In this document: positions 19,430 to 29,439 of the stretch, piece by piece
Position numbering within the stretch: position 1 is the first letter of the stretch
Layout of the letters: each line of letters starts with the position of its first letter
Assembly (NCBI RefSeq): GCF_900142925.1
Contig: NZ_FRCN01000001.1
Span: forward strand, 558,001 to 622,000
DNA length: 64,000 nucleotides
Origin: Chitinophaga sp. CF418
GTDB lineage: Bacteria; Bacteroidota; Bacteroidia; Chitinophagales; Chitinophagaceae
Direction of reading: 5' to 3'
The notes under the pieces: model-generated
The model's database searches: none
Told to the model about the DNA's origin: nothing
What the model saw: only the letters and a program-made list of their open reading frames with translations
Position numbers and translations under genes: made by a program

Positions 19430-20095
19430 TACTGAGAGTTGTTTGTTCTATAATTGGCTAAAATACTGAAAAACTGCCGGGAATATGACAGCAAATATAA
19501 AGCAGCAGGACATTTAAGACACAGATCAGTCCCCCTTCATTCGGATTGAGCGTATACGGATGGCCGCAACTACAAAAGATTGCTGAAGCCCGTGAGACAA
19601 CAAGTCTTAAAAAGAAGCAGGTAACTTGAAAGAAACCCGCTTAACATTTAACACGTTATGAACATGTAGTTGCCGTTGTTTGACATACCACATAATTTTT
19701 ATCCATAGCTGGCCATAACGCATAACGTTCAATGCTTTTTTCTTTTCCAAGTTAGTAGTAGTGTAATAACTGCTGCCTGCATGTACAGGCAAGTAAACAG
19801 TACAGTGTTTTCATATAACGTGGTTTAGTTTTCACCTCATTGGCCTTGAGGGGGGCCAATTTTTAATTAAAATACAGATAATCTTTGTTAATTCCTAACA
19901 TGATAAAAACAATTGGGAATTAACAATTAATGCTGCCGGGTTACGCGGGAAAACATACTGTATAAATACGCAGGCACCAGGGAAGCTTGTCGCAATGCGC
20001 GCTATCCTGTATCCTGGTTACGCCCGGCTATCAGCGAAGTAGCAGACGGTCAGGGATGGAAACTGCGGGCCCATACTTTAACCGCACGCTAACTG
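19430..20095. other. long intergenic region without a convincing gene
   Basis: About 670 bases carry no supportable protein. Visible structures are a terminator-like hairpin at 19839-19866, a perfect 11-bp inverted repeat (TTGTTAATTCC / GGAATTAACAA at 19885-19895 and 19916-19926), and a short open stretch at about 19960-20093 (+) without a start codon, reading like NARYPVSWLRPAISEV, which might be a gene remnant. A 61-codon minus frame at 19607-19792 has no recognisable features. Confidence 0.5.
19839..19866 (+). terminator. orphan terminator-like hairpin
   Basis: ATTGGCC / GGCCAAT arms with an 8-nt loop are followed by TTTTTAATT on the plus strand. No plus-strand gene lies upstream, so it could end an unrecognised small RNA. 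Confidence 0.45.
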
Positions 20096-20154
20096 CGAAA
20101 AAAAGACAAGGGATCAGGTATTAAAGGATATGATTTCCTTTAGTACCTGATCCC
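20096..20154 (-). terminator. terminator downstream of the outer-membrane barrel gene
   Basis: Stem GGGATCAGGTA / TACCTGATCCC with an inner AAAGGA / TCCTTT helix; on the minus strand it is followed by a run of seven T. Confidence 0.8.
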
Positions 20155-20175
20155 CTTCATTAGCTAATTTCTTTC

Positions 20176-20757
20176 TTACAGCCCGATGGTTGCGCCCACA
20201 CGCAATATCAGACCATTCTGATAGGGTGATTTGCTGTCCTGCAACACATCATACAAAGCCATAATACTGAATGCTGCATTGCCGCCAATAGGCTGCGTAT
20301 AACCACCGCCCATCAGCAGGCTGCTTACGCCATAACTATCCTTGACAACCGTTTTCGGATCAGTATCGTAGTACGTGCTTTTCAGATTGATGTGATTATA
20401 TTCCGGCTGGATGTGTATAAACAGGAAATCCATCGGATATACACGCCCCCATACACCACCACCAAAAATGCTGTACTGGTTGCGCTGACCGGTATTACCA
20501 TAGTAATCACGGAAACGCTCAGACCCGTATTGCGCATTGATGGCCAGACCGGCTGCAAATAACTGGGAAATACGATAACCCACCATCGGGGATATATTGA
20601 TATTAGTATAATCTCCGAATGCCAGACCAAGGGAACCGCCAATAATGAGGCGGGAGGCATCAAATTCTTTCTTCCTGGTTGTATCTGTTTTGTAATACTG
20701 TGCATGTACCAGTTGTACAGCTGTCAGCAGTAAAAAACACAACAATAAACGTTTCAT
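20176..20757 (-). CDS. outer-membrane beta-barrel protein of unknown function
   Basis: The 193-residue protein has a signal peptide (MKRLLLCFLLLTAVQLVHAQ) and a mature chain of alternating hydrophobic/aromatic strands with GGSLGLAFGDYTNINISPMVGY and the final strand NGLILRVGATIGL, typical of small porin-like (OMP_b-brl) barrels in Bacteroidota. No ligand can be predicted. It is monocistronic in appearance: its own terminator follows, and the GlcD-like oxidase ends 27 bp upstream of its start. Confidence 0.75.
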   Translation of the reverse strand: MKRLLLCFLLLTAVQLVHAQYYKTDTTRKKEFDASRLIIGGSLGLAFGDYTNINISPMVGYRISQLFAAGLAINAQYGSERFRDYYGNTGQRNQYSIFGGGVWGRVYPMDFLFIHIQPEYNHINLKSTYYDTDPKTVVKDSYGVSSLLMGGGYTQPIGGNAAFSIMALYDVLQDSKSPYQNGLILRVGATIGL

Positions 20758-20784
20758 ATTACTGTCCTTTTAAATGGTTTATCA

Positions 20785-22191
20785 TCAATCAAAAATCTTC
20801 CCCCTGTTCAGTATATTGGATGGATCGAACACCTGCTTGATCTGCCGCATCAGCTGCATTGAGGTGTTGTCAAATATCACATCCATATAACTTTTCTGTA
20901 CCAGGCCTATGCCATGTTCTCCGCTGATGGTTCCTCCCAGTTGTTTCACCAGCAGGAAGATCTCGCGAATACCTTCTTTCAGTGTTCCATTCCATTGCTC
21001 TTCCGTCAGCTCTCCCCGGATGATATTCACATGCAGGTTGCCATCGCCAGCATGTCCGTAACACACAGAATGGAAACCATATTTACGTCCTATGTCTTTT
21101 ACACCTTTCAGCAATACCGGCAGTTCTGCCCTTGGCACCACGGTATCTTCCTCTTTATAAACAGAATTAGCCTTTACCGCTTCTGCCACCCGGCGGCGTA
21201 ATTTCCAGAGTTCTTCTTTCTGCTGATGATCTTCTGCAAAGAGGATCTCTCCACAATCGAATGTTGTCACCACACCTGCAATCCCCTCCATTTCCTGCAT
21301 CAGTACCTCGGAATAGTTCCCATCCACTTCTATCAGGAGGTGGGCCTGCACATCATCTTCTATTTTGACAGTGCTGCTGTCCACGTACTTACTCACCCAA
21401 TCCAGCGCATCCCTCTCCATAAATTCCATGGCAGAAGGCGTGAAGCCGGCACGGAAGATAGCGCTTACCGCAGCACAGGCATTTTCAGCGGACCGGAAAG
21501 GCACCAGCATTAACAGGTTGAACTTAGGCAATGGGATCAGGCGGAGCACGATCTTGGTAACAATACCCAGCGTCCCCTCACTGCCCACTACCAGCTGCGT
21601 CAGGTTGTAGCCGGTGGCATTTTTCAGCACATTAGCCCCTGTCCAGATCACATCCCCGGAGGGAAGCACCATTTCCAGGTTCAGTACGTAGTCTTTCACC
21701 ACCCCATATTTAACAGCTTTAGGCCCTCCGGAGTTCTCTGCAATATTCCCCCCGATAAAGCAGGAGCCTCTGCTGCTGGGGTCGGGAGGATAGAATAAGC
21801 CTTTTTCTTTTACGGCATCCTGCAATACCTCGGTGATCACACCGGGTTCTGTGGTCACCTGCAGGTTTCTTTCGTCCAGGTCCAGGATCCGGTTGAACCG
21901 CTCCATAGAGATCAGTACACCACCCCACTGAGGTAATGCACCACCGCTCAGACCTGTACCACCGCCGCGGGGAGTGACCGGCAGACCTTCCTGCTGGCAC
22001 AACCGCATAATGCGGCTCAGTTGTTCTGTAGTATCAGGTTTCAACACCACCTCAGGGAGGTAGTGCAAATCTTCTGTTTCATCATGTGCGTAGTTGTCCA
22101 GGCTTTCTGAGTCAACTATCACATGTGCTGCCCCTACTATCTCACGAAAAGCTTCGAGATGACGGGTATTTACTTTCGCAAAATCGATCAT
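20785..22191 (-). CDS. FAD-linked oxidase, GlcD / D-lactate dehydrogenase-like
   Basis: The 468-residue protein has the PCMH-type FAD-binding domain (PRGGGTGLSGGALPQWGGVL, then GGNIAENSGGPKAVKYG, where the conserved Gly-rich segments bind the pyrophosphate) and a C-terminal FAD-oxidase domain with the GHAGDGNLHVNI motif and SGEHGIGLVQ. This is the GlcD/LldD-like 2-hydroxyacid dehydrogenase family, acting on substrates such as glycolate or D-lactate; which one is not decidable from sequence. GlcE/GlcF-like partners are not adjacent. Confidence 0.9.
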   Translation of the reverse strand: MIDFAKVNTRHLEAFREIVGAAHVIVDSESLDNYAHDETEDLHYLPEVVLKPDTTEQLSRIMRLCQQEGLPVTPRGGGTGLSGGALPQWGGVLISMERFNRILDLDERNLQVTTEPGVITEVLQDAVKEKGLFYPPDPSSRGSCFIGGNIAENSGGPKAVKYGVVKDYVLNLEMVLPSGDVIWTGANVLKNATGYNLTQLVVGSEGTLGIVTKIVLRLIPLPKFNLLMLVPFRSAENACAAVSAIFRAGFTPSAMEFMERDALDWVSKYVDSSTVKIEDDVQAHLLIEVDGNYSEVLMQEMEGIAGVVTTFDCGEILFAEDHQQKEELWKLRRRVAEAVKANSVYKEEDTVVPRAELPVLLKGVKDIGRKYGFHSVCYGHAGDGNLHVNIIRGELTEEQWNGTLKEGIREIFLLVKQLGGTISGEHGIGLVQKSYMDVIFDNTSMQLMRQIKQVFDPSNILNRGKIFD

Positions 22192-22218
22192 GTAACAAAA
22201 ATAGGAAAAAGCATCCTG

Positions 22219-23241
22219 TTAAAAAGAAGGACAAATAACAGACCTTCTGGCGCCTGTAAAACTGCGGTTGGGATACAATCCGGTATAAACAATACCAATC
22301 TCATAAGCACCACGGCGGTTATTAAACTGTCCCAGCGACGATGTGGTTACGTCATAACTGAACATGATCTTCACCCTGTTCAGCTGATATCCCACCAGGA
22401 ATACCGCCGCATCGTTCAAACGGTAATAGGCGCCGCCATACAACTGTGTTCCTCCGTCGCCGGAAAGGTTGTAGGCAAGGTTTCCGCCAACCACAGTCTC
22501 CGTAGCACGTGCCTGCCTGGCATAATAGCCGGAAGGATTCGCTATCACCCTGTCACTCAGCTTAAAGCTTCCATTCAGGAAAGCGATATACCGGCGTGCG
22601 ATCTCATTATTTCCATCGAAAAATGTTTCCCTCGGTGTATTGATATGTTGCGCCGATACGCCGACATTAAGGTAAATATTGTCTGTCGGGAAATAGGCAT
22701 AGTTCATCCCTACCTGCATATCAAAGTAGGAGACCTTTGTCTGATTGAAAGGCTCTGCAGTAGGCACCTGGGCGTCAAAGAACTTACCATTCCACTGATC
22801 GCCGAAAGTCAGCTTTGTCACATCCACTCTTTTACTGGCAGATCCTACGTTGAAGCCCAGCGATAACAGGCTGCTCTGTCCCAGCAACTGGTGATAGGCG
22901 ATAGATGCATATGCTTTGGTGGAGGTCAGGTTACCACTGCCTGCCACATCCCTTAATATTACACCTCCTAAACCCAACCAGCCGTATTCAAGCCTGTCGC
23001 GAAATAACTGGAAGTCTCCAAATGCCGACATGGTCTTATAGGGAACCGGGATACTGGCCCACTGGTTACGGTAATTGATGCCGATACGGTAATTACCATC
23101 CGGAATGAAGCCTGTATTTGCAGGGTTTGTAAGGAGCGGTGAATTGAAGTACTGTGAGAAATGCATATCCTGTGCACTTCCTTCAAATGCTGCGGTTAAC
23201 AACATTATACAACCTGCGATGTGTTTAAAAATCTGCTTCAT
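22219..23241 (-). CDS. PorP/SprF family type IX secretion outer-membrane protein
   Basis: The 340-residue protein has a signal peptide (ending EGSAQ) followed by DMHFSQYFNSPLLTNPANTGFIPDGNYR, the standard PorP/SprF opening, and barrel strands to a C-terminal ...IGIVYTGLYP segment ending CPSF. It starts only 4 bp after the stop of the large SBBP-PKD adhesin gene upstream on the same strand, so the pair forms a cargo-plus-partner operon equivalent to that at 2245-8204. The protein presumably anchors or exports that adhesin. Confidence 0.9.
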   Translation of the reverse strand: MKQIFKHIAGCIMLLTAAFEGSAQDMHFSQYFNSPLLTNPANTGFIPDGNYRIGINYRNQWASIPVPYKTMSAFGDFQLFRDRLEYGWLGLGGVILRDVAGSGNLTSTKAYASIAYHQLLGQSSLLSLGFNVGSASKRVDVTKLTFGDQWNGKFFDAQVPTAEPFNQTKVSYFDMQVGMNYAYFPTDNIYLNVGVSAQHINTPRETFFDGNNEIARRYIAFLNGSFKLSDRVIANPSGYYARQARATETVVGGNLAYNLSGDGGTQLYGGAYYRLNDAAVFLVGYQLNRVKIMFSYDVTTSSLGQFNNRRGAYEIGIVYTGLYPNRSFTGARRSVICPSF

Positions 23242-23245
23242 ATCA

Positions 23246-26200
23246 TCATCTTAACAAGGTTACGCTTCCATTCTTGGTAGCTGTGGTACCGTCACTAAAC
23301 TGTACGTTGATCACATATGCATAGGCGTCCATCGCTTGTACTGCACCCTTGTAGCTTCCATCCCATCCTATCAATGCACTATTTGTTTCAAACACCATCT
23401 GGCCCCAGCGGTTATAGATCTTCATATTAAACTTTTCGATACCAAATCCTTTTACCAGGAATACATCATTTACACCATCTCTGTTCGGAGAGAACGCGGA
23501 TGGGATATCAAACAGCGGTATTACGATAGCACTCACCTGCTTGTGGGCCGTATCCGTACAACCCGCGCTGTTTGAGGATATAAGATATACATCAAATATG
23601 CCGGTCTTATTGTACTGATGCACCGGATTCGTTTGCGGAGAACCATCTCCGTCACCAAATTCCCACAGGAAGCTGACAGCATCCGGAGAGGACTGGTTGG
23701 TGAATGTGATAGGCGTATTTTCTACCGGTTTCGTTGGCGCATAAATAAAGTCGGCTGTTGGCGGTGGGAATACATTGATCACCATGGTGGTGTCATCTGT
23801 TTTGTTACAGGTATTGTTATCCACCACATGCAATGATACGGTATAACTACCTGCATTGGGATATACATGTACAGGACTCACTTCAGTCGAAGTATTACTA
23901 CCATCACCGAAGTCCCACGTAAATGTTTCACCGCCCATAGTTGTATTCACAAAATCAATAGTAGCAGGTACACAGGTGCTGTCGGGCGCCGTGAATGAAG
24001 CCCTCACATTCTGTGCTACGCGCAATGGTACGGTATCGATATGTGGTGCGTTACAATAGTTCGTGTCGACCAGTGTCAATGTTGCGTTATAGACACCTTC
24101 TGCTGCGTAGCGGTGTGTATATGGGAAATCACCCGGTCCTACTGCCACAGGGGCTGTATTATCACCGAAACTCAATTCAAAGGAAGTAGCTGTAAAAGGT
24201 CTCGGTGGTGTCGGCGCTGTGAAATTAAACTGGTAATTCAAGTCTTCGCATGGCGGGAGACGTTGTGCCGTCATATCAAAGTCAGCCCTGTCTGTACGGA
24301 TACGCAGATCCAGTGTAGCGGTATCACAACCATTACAGCTGGCAGGATCACATTTGATGAGGGTCACCCTGTAGTTGCCCGGATTGTTGTAAGTATGCTG
24401 AATAGTATCCTGCGTACCGGTTACAGGTGCGGAACCATCTCCGAAGTTCCAGGTCCAGGTCTGTGCCGGTATACGTGTGGTATCGACGAAAGTAATGGTA
24501 GCTGGTACACAGTAATTCGTTCTTCTTTCCAGCGTTTTGATACCAGCCTTTACACCATCCAGGTTGAAGGCGATCTTCAATGCCCCCAGGTTACAGTTAG
24601 GCGGCGCAGTTGTTGCATATGCACCCGGCGTAGTCGGATAACGCGGCCTGAAGTCTGTTCTGCTGGTTGGACACCATGCACAGATACCCTGGTAGATCAC
24701 GCCATTGCGATCGAAACGGCTGGTACCACCATCCACGTGCTCATAAGTACCATTACCGCCAAAGTAGCTGCCAAACAGGATGTCTGTAGCATCACGCTGT
24801 AATACGAAGAAGTAAAAATCCTGGGTATCGGTAGTACGCTGTAATGGATTCTTCAGTGGTAATCCCGATGTATTGGAATTCGGATAATGCAGGTCAATAT
24901 CAATACCTCCACCCCATCCGGATACGTACACGTTTTCGCAACGGTCTACCAGAAAGGCCACCGGTGAAATACTGGGCGTGGAAGCCCCTTTGCCAAAGGT
25001 AGTGGAGTATACGAATGCTGACAGGTCTGGCTGCAGTTTCGAGATAAATTGTTTTGAGTTGTTATTGTAGAAGGTAGCTGTATTAGGCGCCTGTAGCGTA
25101 GGCCAGGTGCCTTCGGTAGTACCCATGATGTATACAAACCCCTTGGAATCCAGCTGGATACCATATACCTGGTCGGCCGCCACGGTATTGGCGCCCATAT
25201 AGGTGCTCTGTAACAATGTTGCGCCATCGGCACTGATATGTGCAATGAAACCATCGCATATCCCGCCTCTGTAAGCCCCATAGATAGGGTTTCCCCTGAT
25301 GGGGAAGTTGTTGCTGGCAGTACCGCCGGCAACATACAATGTACCGCCGTTCAGCGCCAGTACATAAGCCGCATCTTCTTTGCTGCCGCCAATATAGCTG
25401 CCCCATAACAGGTTGGAACAGTTCTGATCTATTTTCAGTACCACGCCATCCTGAGTGCCTCCGAAAGAAGTCTGAAATGCCCCGGATGTAACGGGGAACT
25501 TATCTGAGCGGGTACAGCTGGCTACGTAGATATTACCGGTATTATCTATCACCACCTCGCTGCGGGCATCATCGCCATAGTTACGCAGCAGAACAGAAGC
25601 GCCCAGCGTCCTGTCTTCACGGATATTTACGCCATCATCAGCAGGACTTGCCACAATGATAGAACCGATGATGGCGGAACCTGTGGCATTGAGTTTGGTT
25701 ACCGAGATGTCCCATCCGCCACGGTTGCCGACTACTACCGGCTGACCATTATTAGAAGCGGGACCGGGAAAATTGCCGGAGGTAGTTCTTCCTGAGATCA
25801 CGAGGTTCCCGGCAGGATCTACAAAAAGGCTATGCGGTTGTTCCTTCCCGCCGCCCCCCAGGTAAGTGGCATATACCAGGTTACGGCCATTCGGAGAAAA
25901 CTTACTGATACCAATGTCAAAACCACCTTCAGCATAAGTATTCTGTACAACACCTGGCGTAACAGGATATCCTACATTGAATACGATACCGCCGCCATAA
26001 AAGGCGCCTGCACCGTCATATGTAGCGGTGAAACCCCAGTTATCAGCCTGGGAACCGGATACGGTGGAAAAGATATAAGAAGGATCGATGATCAGCGGAT
26101 AATTGTTGTCGTATTTACCAGATACCTTAAACTTCAGTTTCAAACCGTTCAGCACATAAGATACTTTTACGGGTATACGCTGATTGTCGATGTACTGATA

Positions 26201-26947
26201 AGCAAAAGGCATCTGCTCTGTAACAGTACCCACGGACGTTGTAATGATCAGCTGTTCCTTTTTGATCTCCAGTTTATCCACGCCGGTGTATTGCAACTGT
26301 ATCTGGGAAGGATCAGCACCGGGTTGTACGAGGAGATCGTACTTCAGTACACCTGCTTCTGAATACACCTGCATGTCGATGCCCTGGTATAAAGCTTTGT
26401 AATTAACGAGTTGATAAGACTTTACACCGGATGCCCATTTTTTAGGATCATTACCGATGAAATAGTTGGTATAACTTTCAGACGCTTTTTCAGGAACAAT
26501 TTCGGGTGTTCCGGCATTCAGGAAGGTCACTTCATATGCGTGTCCTTTTACCACGGGGAGCGGCAGCGGGGCGCTGGCGTCACCATCCACTTTTTGGGCA
26601 GCTGCATTTGCAACTCCCGCCTTCGCGTTGGCAGCGTAGCTGGGATCGGGCACCCATATAACGGAGTCCTTACCACCATGTGCATGGCCATGTATTCTTT
26701 CGGCCAGCTCGTCACGTTGTTTTTTGTCCTGTAGCAGGAATGTAAAACCTGTACGTTTCAGGAAGGCAGCTCCTCCGCCCATGTCAGTTTTATAAAGGAA
26801 ATCACCGTTCCACTGTCCTTTGTTCTCAGTAAACTGCAGGGGTTTGTTGTCATAGATTTCCTGTACCTGCACCTGCGCACTGGCCGTTACGCCTGTAAAA
26901 AGCGAAAAAAGGAAAGCCAAGCAGCCTATAGGGAAAGTAAAATTCAA
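23246..26947 (-). CDS. SBBP beta-propeller and PKD surface protein with T9SS type B sorting domain
   Basis: The 1,233-residue protein has a signal peptide ending near TASAQ and an N-terminal domain starting FTENKGQWNGDFLYKTDM, common in Bacteroidota SBBP proteins. Residues about 290-780 carry SBBP-like propeller repeats (for example LVYATYLGGGGKEQPHSLFVD and LLWGSYIGGSKEDAAYVLAL). At least three PKD domains follow (WNFGDGSAPV, WDFGDGSNTS, WEFGDGDGSP). The C-terminus is a CHU_C/T9SS type B domain (FSPNRDGVNDVFLVKG, YNRWGQMVFE, GWDGSYKG). It is likely exported by T9SS and displayed at the surface with the PorP/SprF protein encoded right behind it. Confidence 0.88.
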   Translation of the reverse strand: MNFTFPIGCLAFLFSLFTGVTASAQVQVQEIYDNKPLQFTENKGQWNGDFLYKTDMGGGAAFLKRTGFTFLLQDKKQRDELAERIHGHAHGGKDSVIWVPDPSYAANAKAGVANAAAQKVDGDASAPLPLPVVKGHAYEVTFLNAGTPEIVPEKASESYTNYFIGNDPKKWASGVKSYQLVNYKALYQGIDMQVYSEAGVLKYDLLVQPGADPSQIQLQYTGVDKLEIKKEQLIITTSVGTVTEQMPFAYQYIDNQRIPVKVSYVLNGLKLKFKVSGKYDNNYPLIIDPSYIFSTVSGSQADNWGFTATYDGAGAFYGGGIVFNVGYPVTPGVVQNTYAEGGFDIGISKFSPNGRNLVYATYLGGGGKEQPHSLFVDPAGNLVISGRTTSGNFPGPASNNGQPVVVGNRGGWDISVTKLNATGSAIIGSIIVASPADDGVNIREDRTLGASVLLRNYGDDARSEVVIDNTGNIYVASCTRSDKFPVTSGAFQTSFGGTQDGVVLKIDQNCSNLLWGSYIGGSKEDAAYVLALNGGTLYVAGGTASNNFPIRGNPIYGAYRGGICDGFIAHISADGATLLQSTYMGANTVAADQVYGIQLDSKGFVYIMGTTEGTWPTLQAPNTATFYNNNSKQFISKLQPDLSAFVYSTTFGKGASTPSISPVAFLVDRCENVYVSGWGGGIDIDLHYPNSNTSGLPLKNPLQRTTDTQDFYFFVLQRDATDILFGSYFGGNGTYEHVDGGTSRFDRNGVIYQGICAWCPTSRTDFRPRYPTTPGAYATTAPPNCNLGALKIAFNLDGVKAGIKTLERRTNYCVPATITFVDTTRIPAQTWTWNFGDGSAPVTGTQDTIQHTYNNPGNYRVTLIKCDPASCNGCDTATLDLRIRTDRADFDMTAQRLPPCEDLNYQFNFTAPTPPRPFTATSFELSFGDNTAPVAVGPGDFPYTHRYAAEGVYNATLTLVDTNYCNAPHIDTVPLRVAQNVRASFTAPDSTCVPATIDFVNTTMGGETFTWDFGDGSNTSTEVSPVHVYPNAGSYTVSLHVVDNNTCNKTDDTTMVINVFPPPTADFIYAPTKPVENTPITFTNQSSPDAVSFLWEFGDGDGSPQTNPVHQYNKTGIFDVYLISSNSAGCTDTAHKQVSAIVIPLFDIPSAFSPNRDGVNDVFLVKGFGIEKFNMKIYNRWGQMVFETNSALIGWDGSYKGAVQAMDAYAYVINVQFSDGTTATKNGSVTLLR

Positions 26948-27175
26948 CGGAGTAGATTTAAAATGTTTATTCCTAGTTCTTTATCACTTATATAATACGT
27001 AATAACGCAGACAGCGGTACATTTGTTACCGCAAGAACAGCGCCAATTCAATTAGTAGTATCATCCCAACGAACGCCGGCGGATATAATATAGATGGCGG
27101 AAACGGGCCGGAGTTTAAAATAAGTCAATATACCAGCTTGCCGGGGCGCATTTAAATAATAAACGTAAAAGTTAC

Positions 27176-29287
27176 TCAGGAAATTTTACTCCACTGAGAT
27201 TTTCCTTGCTGTGCGGCCAGAAACCGCTGTAAGGATTGATTTTCAGGCGTTGACAAGTCCGGGTCTTCCTGTAGTATTTTCTCCGCGCTGGCGCGGGCGG
27301 CTTCCAGTATGGGCCTGTCTTCCACAATATCAGCCAGTTTCAGGTCAAGCAACCCACTCTGGCGGGTACCTTCAATGTCGCCGGGCCCCCGCAGTTCCAT
27401 ATCTTTTTCAGATATTACGAAACCGTCATTTGTCTGTACCATTACCTGAATACGTTCTTTTGAATCAGCGCCTACCTTGTTGCCCGTCATGAGGATACAG
27501 AAAGACTGTTCCGCACCTCTACCCACACGTCCGCGTAACTGGTGCAGCTGGGAAAGACCAAACCTTTCGGTGCTTTCAATGACCATTACGGAAGCATTAG
27601 GCACGTTCACCCCCACTTCTATGACGGTGGTAGCTACCATGATCTGCGTATCACCTTTTACAAAACGCTGCATGTTGGTATCCTTCATTTCCACCGGCTG
27701 GCGCCCATGAACCATACTGATATAGTATTGCGGCTCGGGGAAAAATGCTTTCACTTCCTCATACCCTTTCATCAGGTTCTCATAATCCAGCGTTTCGGAA
27801 TCTTCAATCAACGGATATACGATGTATGCCTGCCGGCCTTTCCGGATCTCCTCTTTGATAAAATCCATGACCTGGGGGCGCTGGAACTCTGTGCGGTGTA
27901 CGGTCGTAATAGGTTTACGGCCGGGTGGCAATTCATCAATGACTGACACATCCAGGTCTCCGTATACGGTCATTGCCAGGGTACGGGGAATAGGAGTTGC
28001 CGTCATGACAAGTATATGCGGTGGTATGACGTTCTTCTCCCACAGGCGGGCACGCTGGGCTACCCCAAACCGATGTTGTTCATCAACAATCGCCATTCCC
28101 AGGTTCTTAAATACGACCTGGTTTTCAAGCAGGGCATGGGTGCCGATCAGCAGATGGATCTCTCCTTCTTCTACCGCTTTGAGGATCTGTTTACGGGCTT
28201 TTCCTTTCACATTCCCGGTAAGCAGGGCCACCTTCACCGGCATGTTTTCCAACAGGCCGGCAATGCTTTTATAGTGTTGCTGTGACAGGATCTCGGTGGG
28301 CGCCATCAGGCAGGCCTGGAAACCGTTATCTACCGCCAGCAGCATCGTAAGCAGGGCTACCATTGTTTTTCCGCTGCCCACATCGCCCTGTATGAGGCGG
28401 TTCATTTGCCTGCCGGTGGTCGTATCCTGACGGATTTCCTTCAGTACACGTTTCTGCGCCCCTGTGAGAGAGAAAGGCAGGTGATGATTGTAAAATGTGT
28501 TAAATGCTTCGCCGACGGTATTGAAGATAAAACCGTGCGACAACTGCTGCCTCCTGATCTTCAACCGGCAGATCCTGATCTGGGCCAGGAACAACTCTTC
28601 AAATTTCAGCCTGCGGCGGGCCTGGTTAGCATCATCCTCTCCGGCGGGCAGGTGTATCTTAAAATAGGCCTTTGCCCTGTCCATCAGCCGGTATTGCTGC
28701 AGGACGGGCAGGGGGATATTTTCGGGTATTTCCCCGGGAGACAATTGTTCCAGCAACGCCTTTGTGAGCTTACCGATGGCTTTGGCCGTCAGCCCCCGGG
28801 CTTTCAGTTTTTCGGTAGTATAATACACCGGTTCCAGGAATGGTTTTCCGCTGGCTATCTCTTCTGTCACCAGGTCCATTTCCGGATGGGACATCTGCAG
28901 ATAACCATTGAATACCGAGATCTTCCCGAACACCAGGTAAGACACATGCAGCTGCAGTGACTTTTCCATCCATTGCCAGCCCTGGAACCATACCAGGGAG
29001 ATCTCCCCGGTGTCATCCCGCAGGGTGGCCACCAGCCGTTTGGCGCGCTTATCTCCTATCACTTCCAGGCGGGTGATCTTTCCGCGGATCTGCACGTAAT
29101 CCATCTGCATATGCAGACTGATGATCTTTTCCACTTTTGTGCGGTCCACATAGCGGAAAGGATAATAGTACAGCAGGTCACTGAAGGTGTGTACTCCTAT
29201 TTCCTTACGCAGCAGTTCTCCCCGCTGGGGACCTACTCCCTTCAGATACTCTATCGGATTGGATAATATGGCATTCTTAAAATCCAT
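27176..29287 (-). CDS. recG: ATP-dependent DNA helicase RecG
   Basis: The 703-residue protein has the N-terminal wedge/OB region (YYYPFRYVDRTKVEKI, VQIRGKITRLE) and a superfamily 2 helicase core: Walker A GDVGSGKT near residue 300, Walker B DEQHRFG, motif III TATPIPRTLA, and the C-terminal motifs QIMVATTVIEVGVNVPNA and QLRGRVGRG. RecG remodels stalled forks and branch-migrates Holliday junctions. Length and motif order are normal for the family. It is on the same strand as citrate synthase but separated by a terminator. Confidence 0.97.
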   Translation of the reverse strand: MDFKNAILSNPIEYLKGVGPQRGELLRKEIGVHTFSDLLYYYPFRYVDRTKVEKIISLHMQMDYVQIRGKITRLEVIGDKRAKRLVATLRDDTGEISLVWFQGWQWMEKSLQLHVSYLVFGKISVFNGYLQMSHPEMDLVTEEIASGKPFLEPVYYTTEKLKARGLTAKAIGKLTKALLEQLSPGEIPENIPLPVLQQYRLMDRAKAYFKIHLPAGEDDANQARRRLKFEELFLAQIRICRLKIRRQQLSHGFIFNTVGEAFNTFYNHHLPFSLTGAQKRVLKEIRQDTTTGRQMNRLIQGDVGSGKTMVALLTMLLAVDNGFQACLMAPTEILSQQHYKSIAGLLENMPVKVALLTGNVKGKARKQILKAVEEGEIHLLIGTHALLENQVVFKNLGMAIVDEQHRFGVAQRARLWEKNVIPPHILVMTATPIPRTLAMTVYGDLDVSVIDELPPGRKPITTVHRTEFQRPQVMDFIKEEIRKGRQAYIVYPLIEDSETLDYENLMKGYEEVKAFFPEPQYYISMVHGRQPVEMKDTNMQRFVKGDTQIMVATTVIEVGVNVPNASVMVIESTERFGLSQLHQLRGRVGRGAEQSFCILMTGNKVGADSKERIQVMVQTNDGFVISEKDMELRGPGDIEGTRQSGLLDLKLADIVEDRPILEAARASAEKILQEDPDLSTPENQSLQRFLAAQQGKSQWSKIS

Positions 29288-29384
29288 AGACTGCGCTCCC
29301 CAGGCAGGTGAATATTCCTGGCTGCGGACATGCTATTTTGTGTTTTAAAGGTCTGGCTTTTCTCAATAAACAGGGTACAAAAAT

Positions 29385-29416
29385 AAAAGGTAAACAGCAT
29401 ACACTGTTTACCTTTT
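29385..29416 (-). terminator. Rho-independent terminator after citrate synthase
   Basis: Perfect 13-bp stem AAAAGGTAAACAG / CTGTTTACCTTTT with a 6-nt loop, followed by ATTTTTGT on the minus strand. Confidence 0.85.
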
Positions 29417-29439
29417 GAAATATTATTGATACGTGGCGA

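Noticed and set aside
19607..19792. 61-codon minus-strand ORF
   Set aside because: No signal peptide, domain or promoter, and its composition resembles random AT-rich sequence.
22123..22866. 247-codon plus-strand frame opposite the PorP/SprF gene
   Set aside because: Its composition is rich in Cys/His/Ile and matches the reverse complement of a real barrel gene; no recognisable domain.
24041..24802. 253-codon plus-strand frame opposite the SBBP-PKD adhesin
   Set aside because: It lies entirely within a well-supported minus-strand gene and lacks any family pattern.
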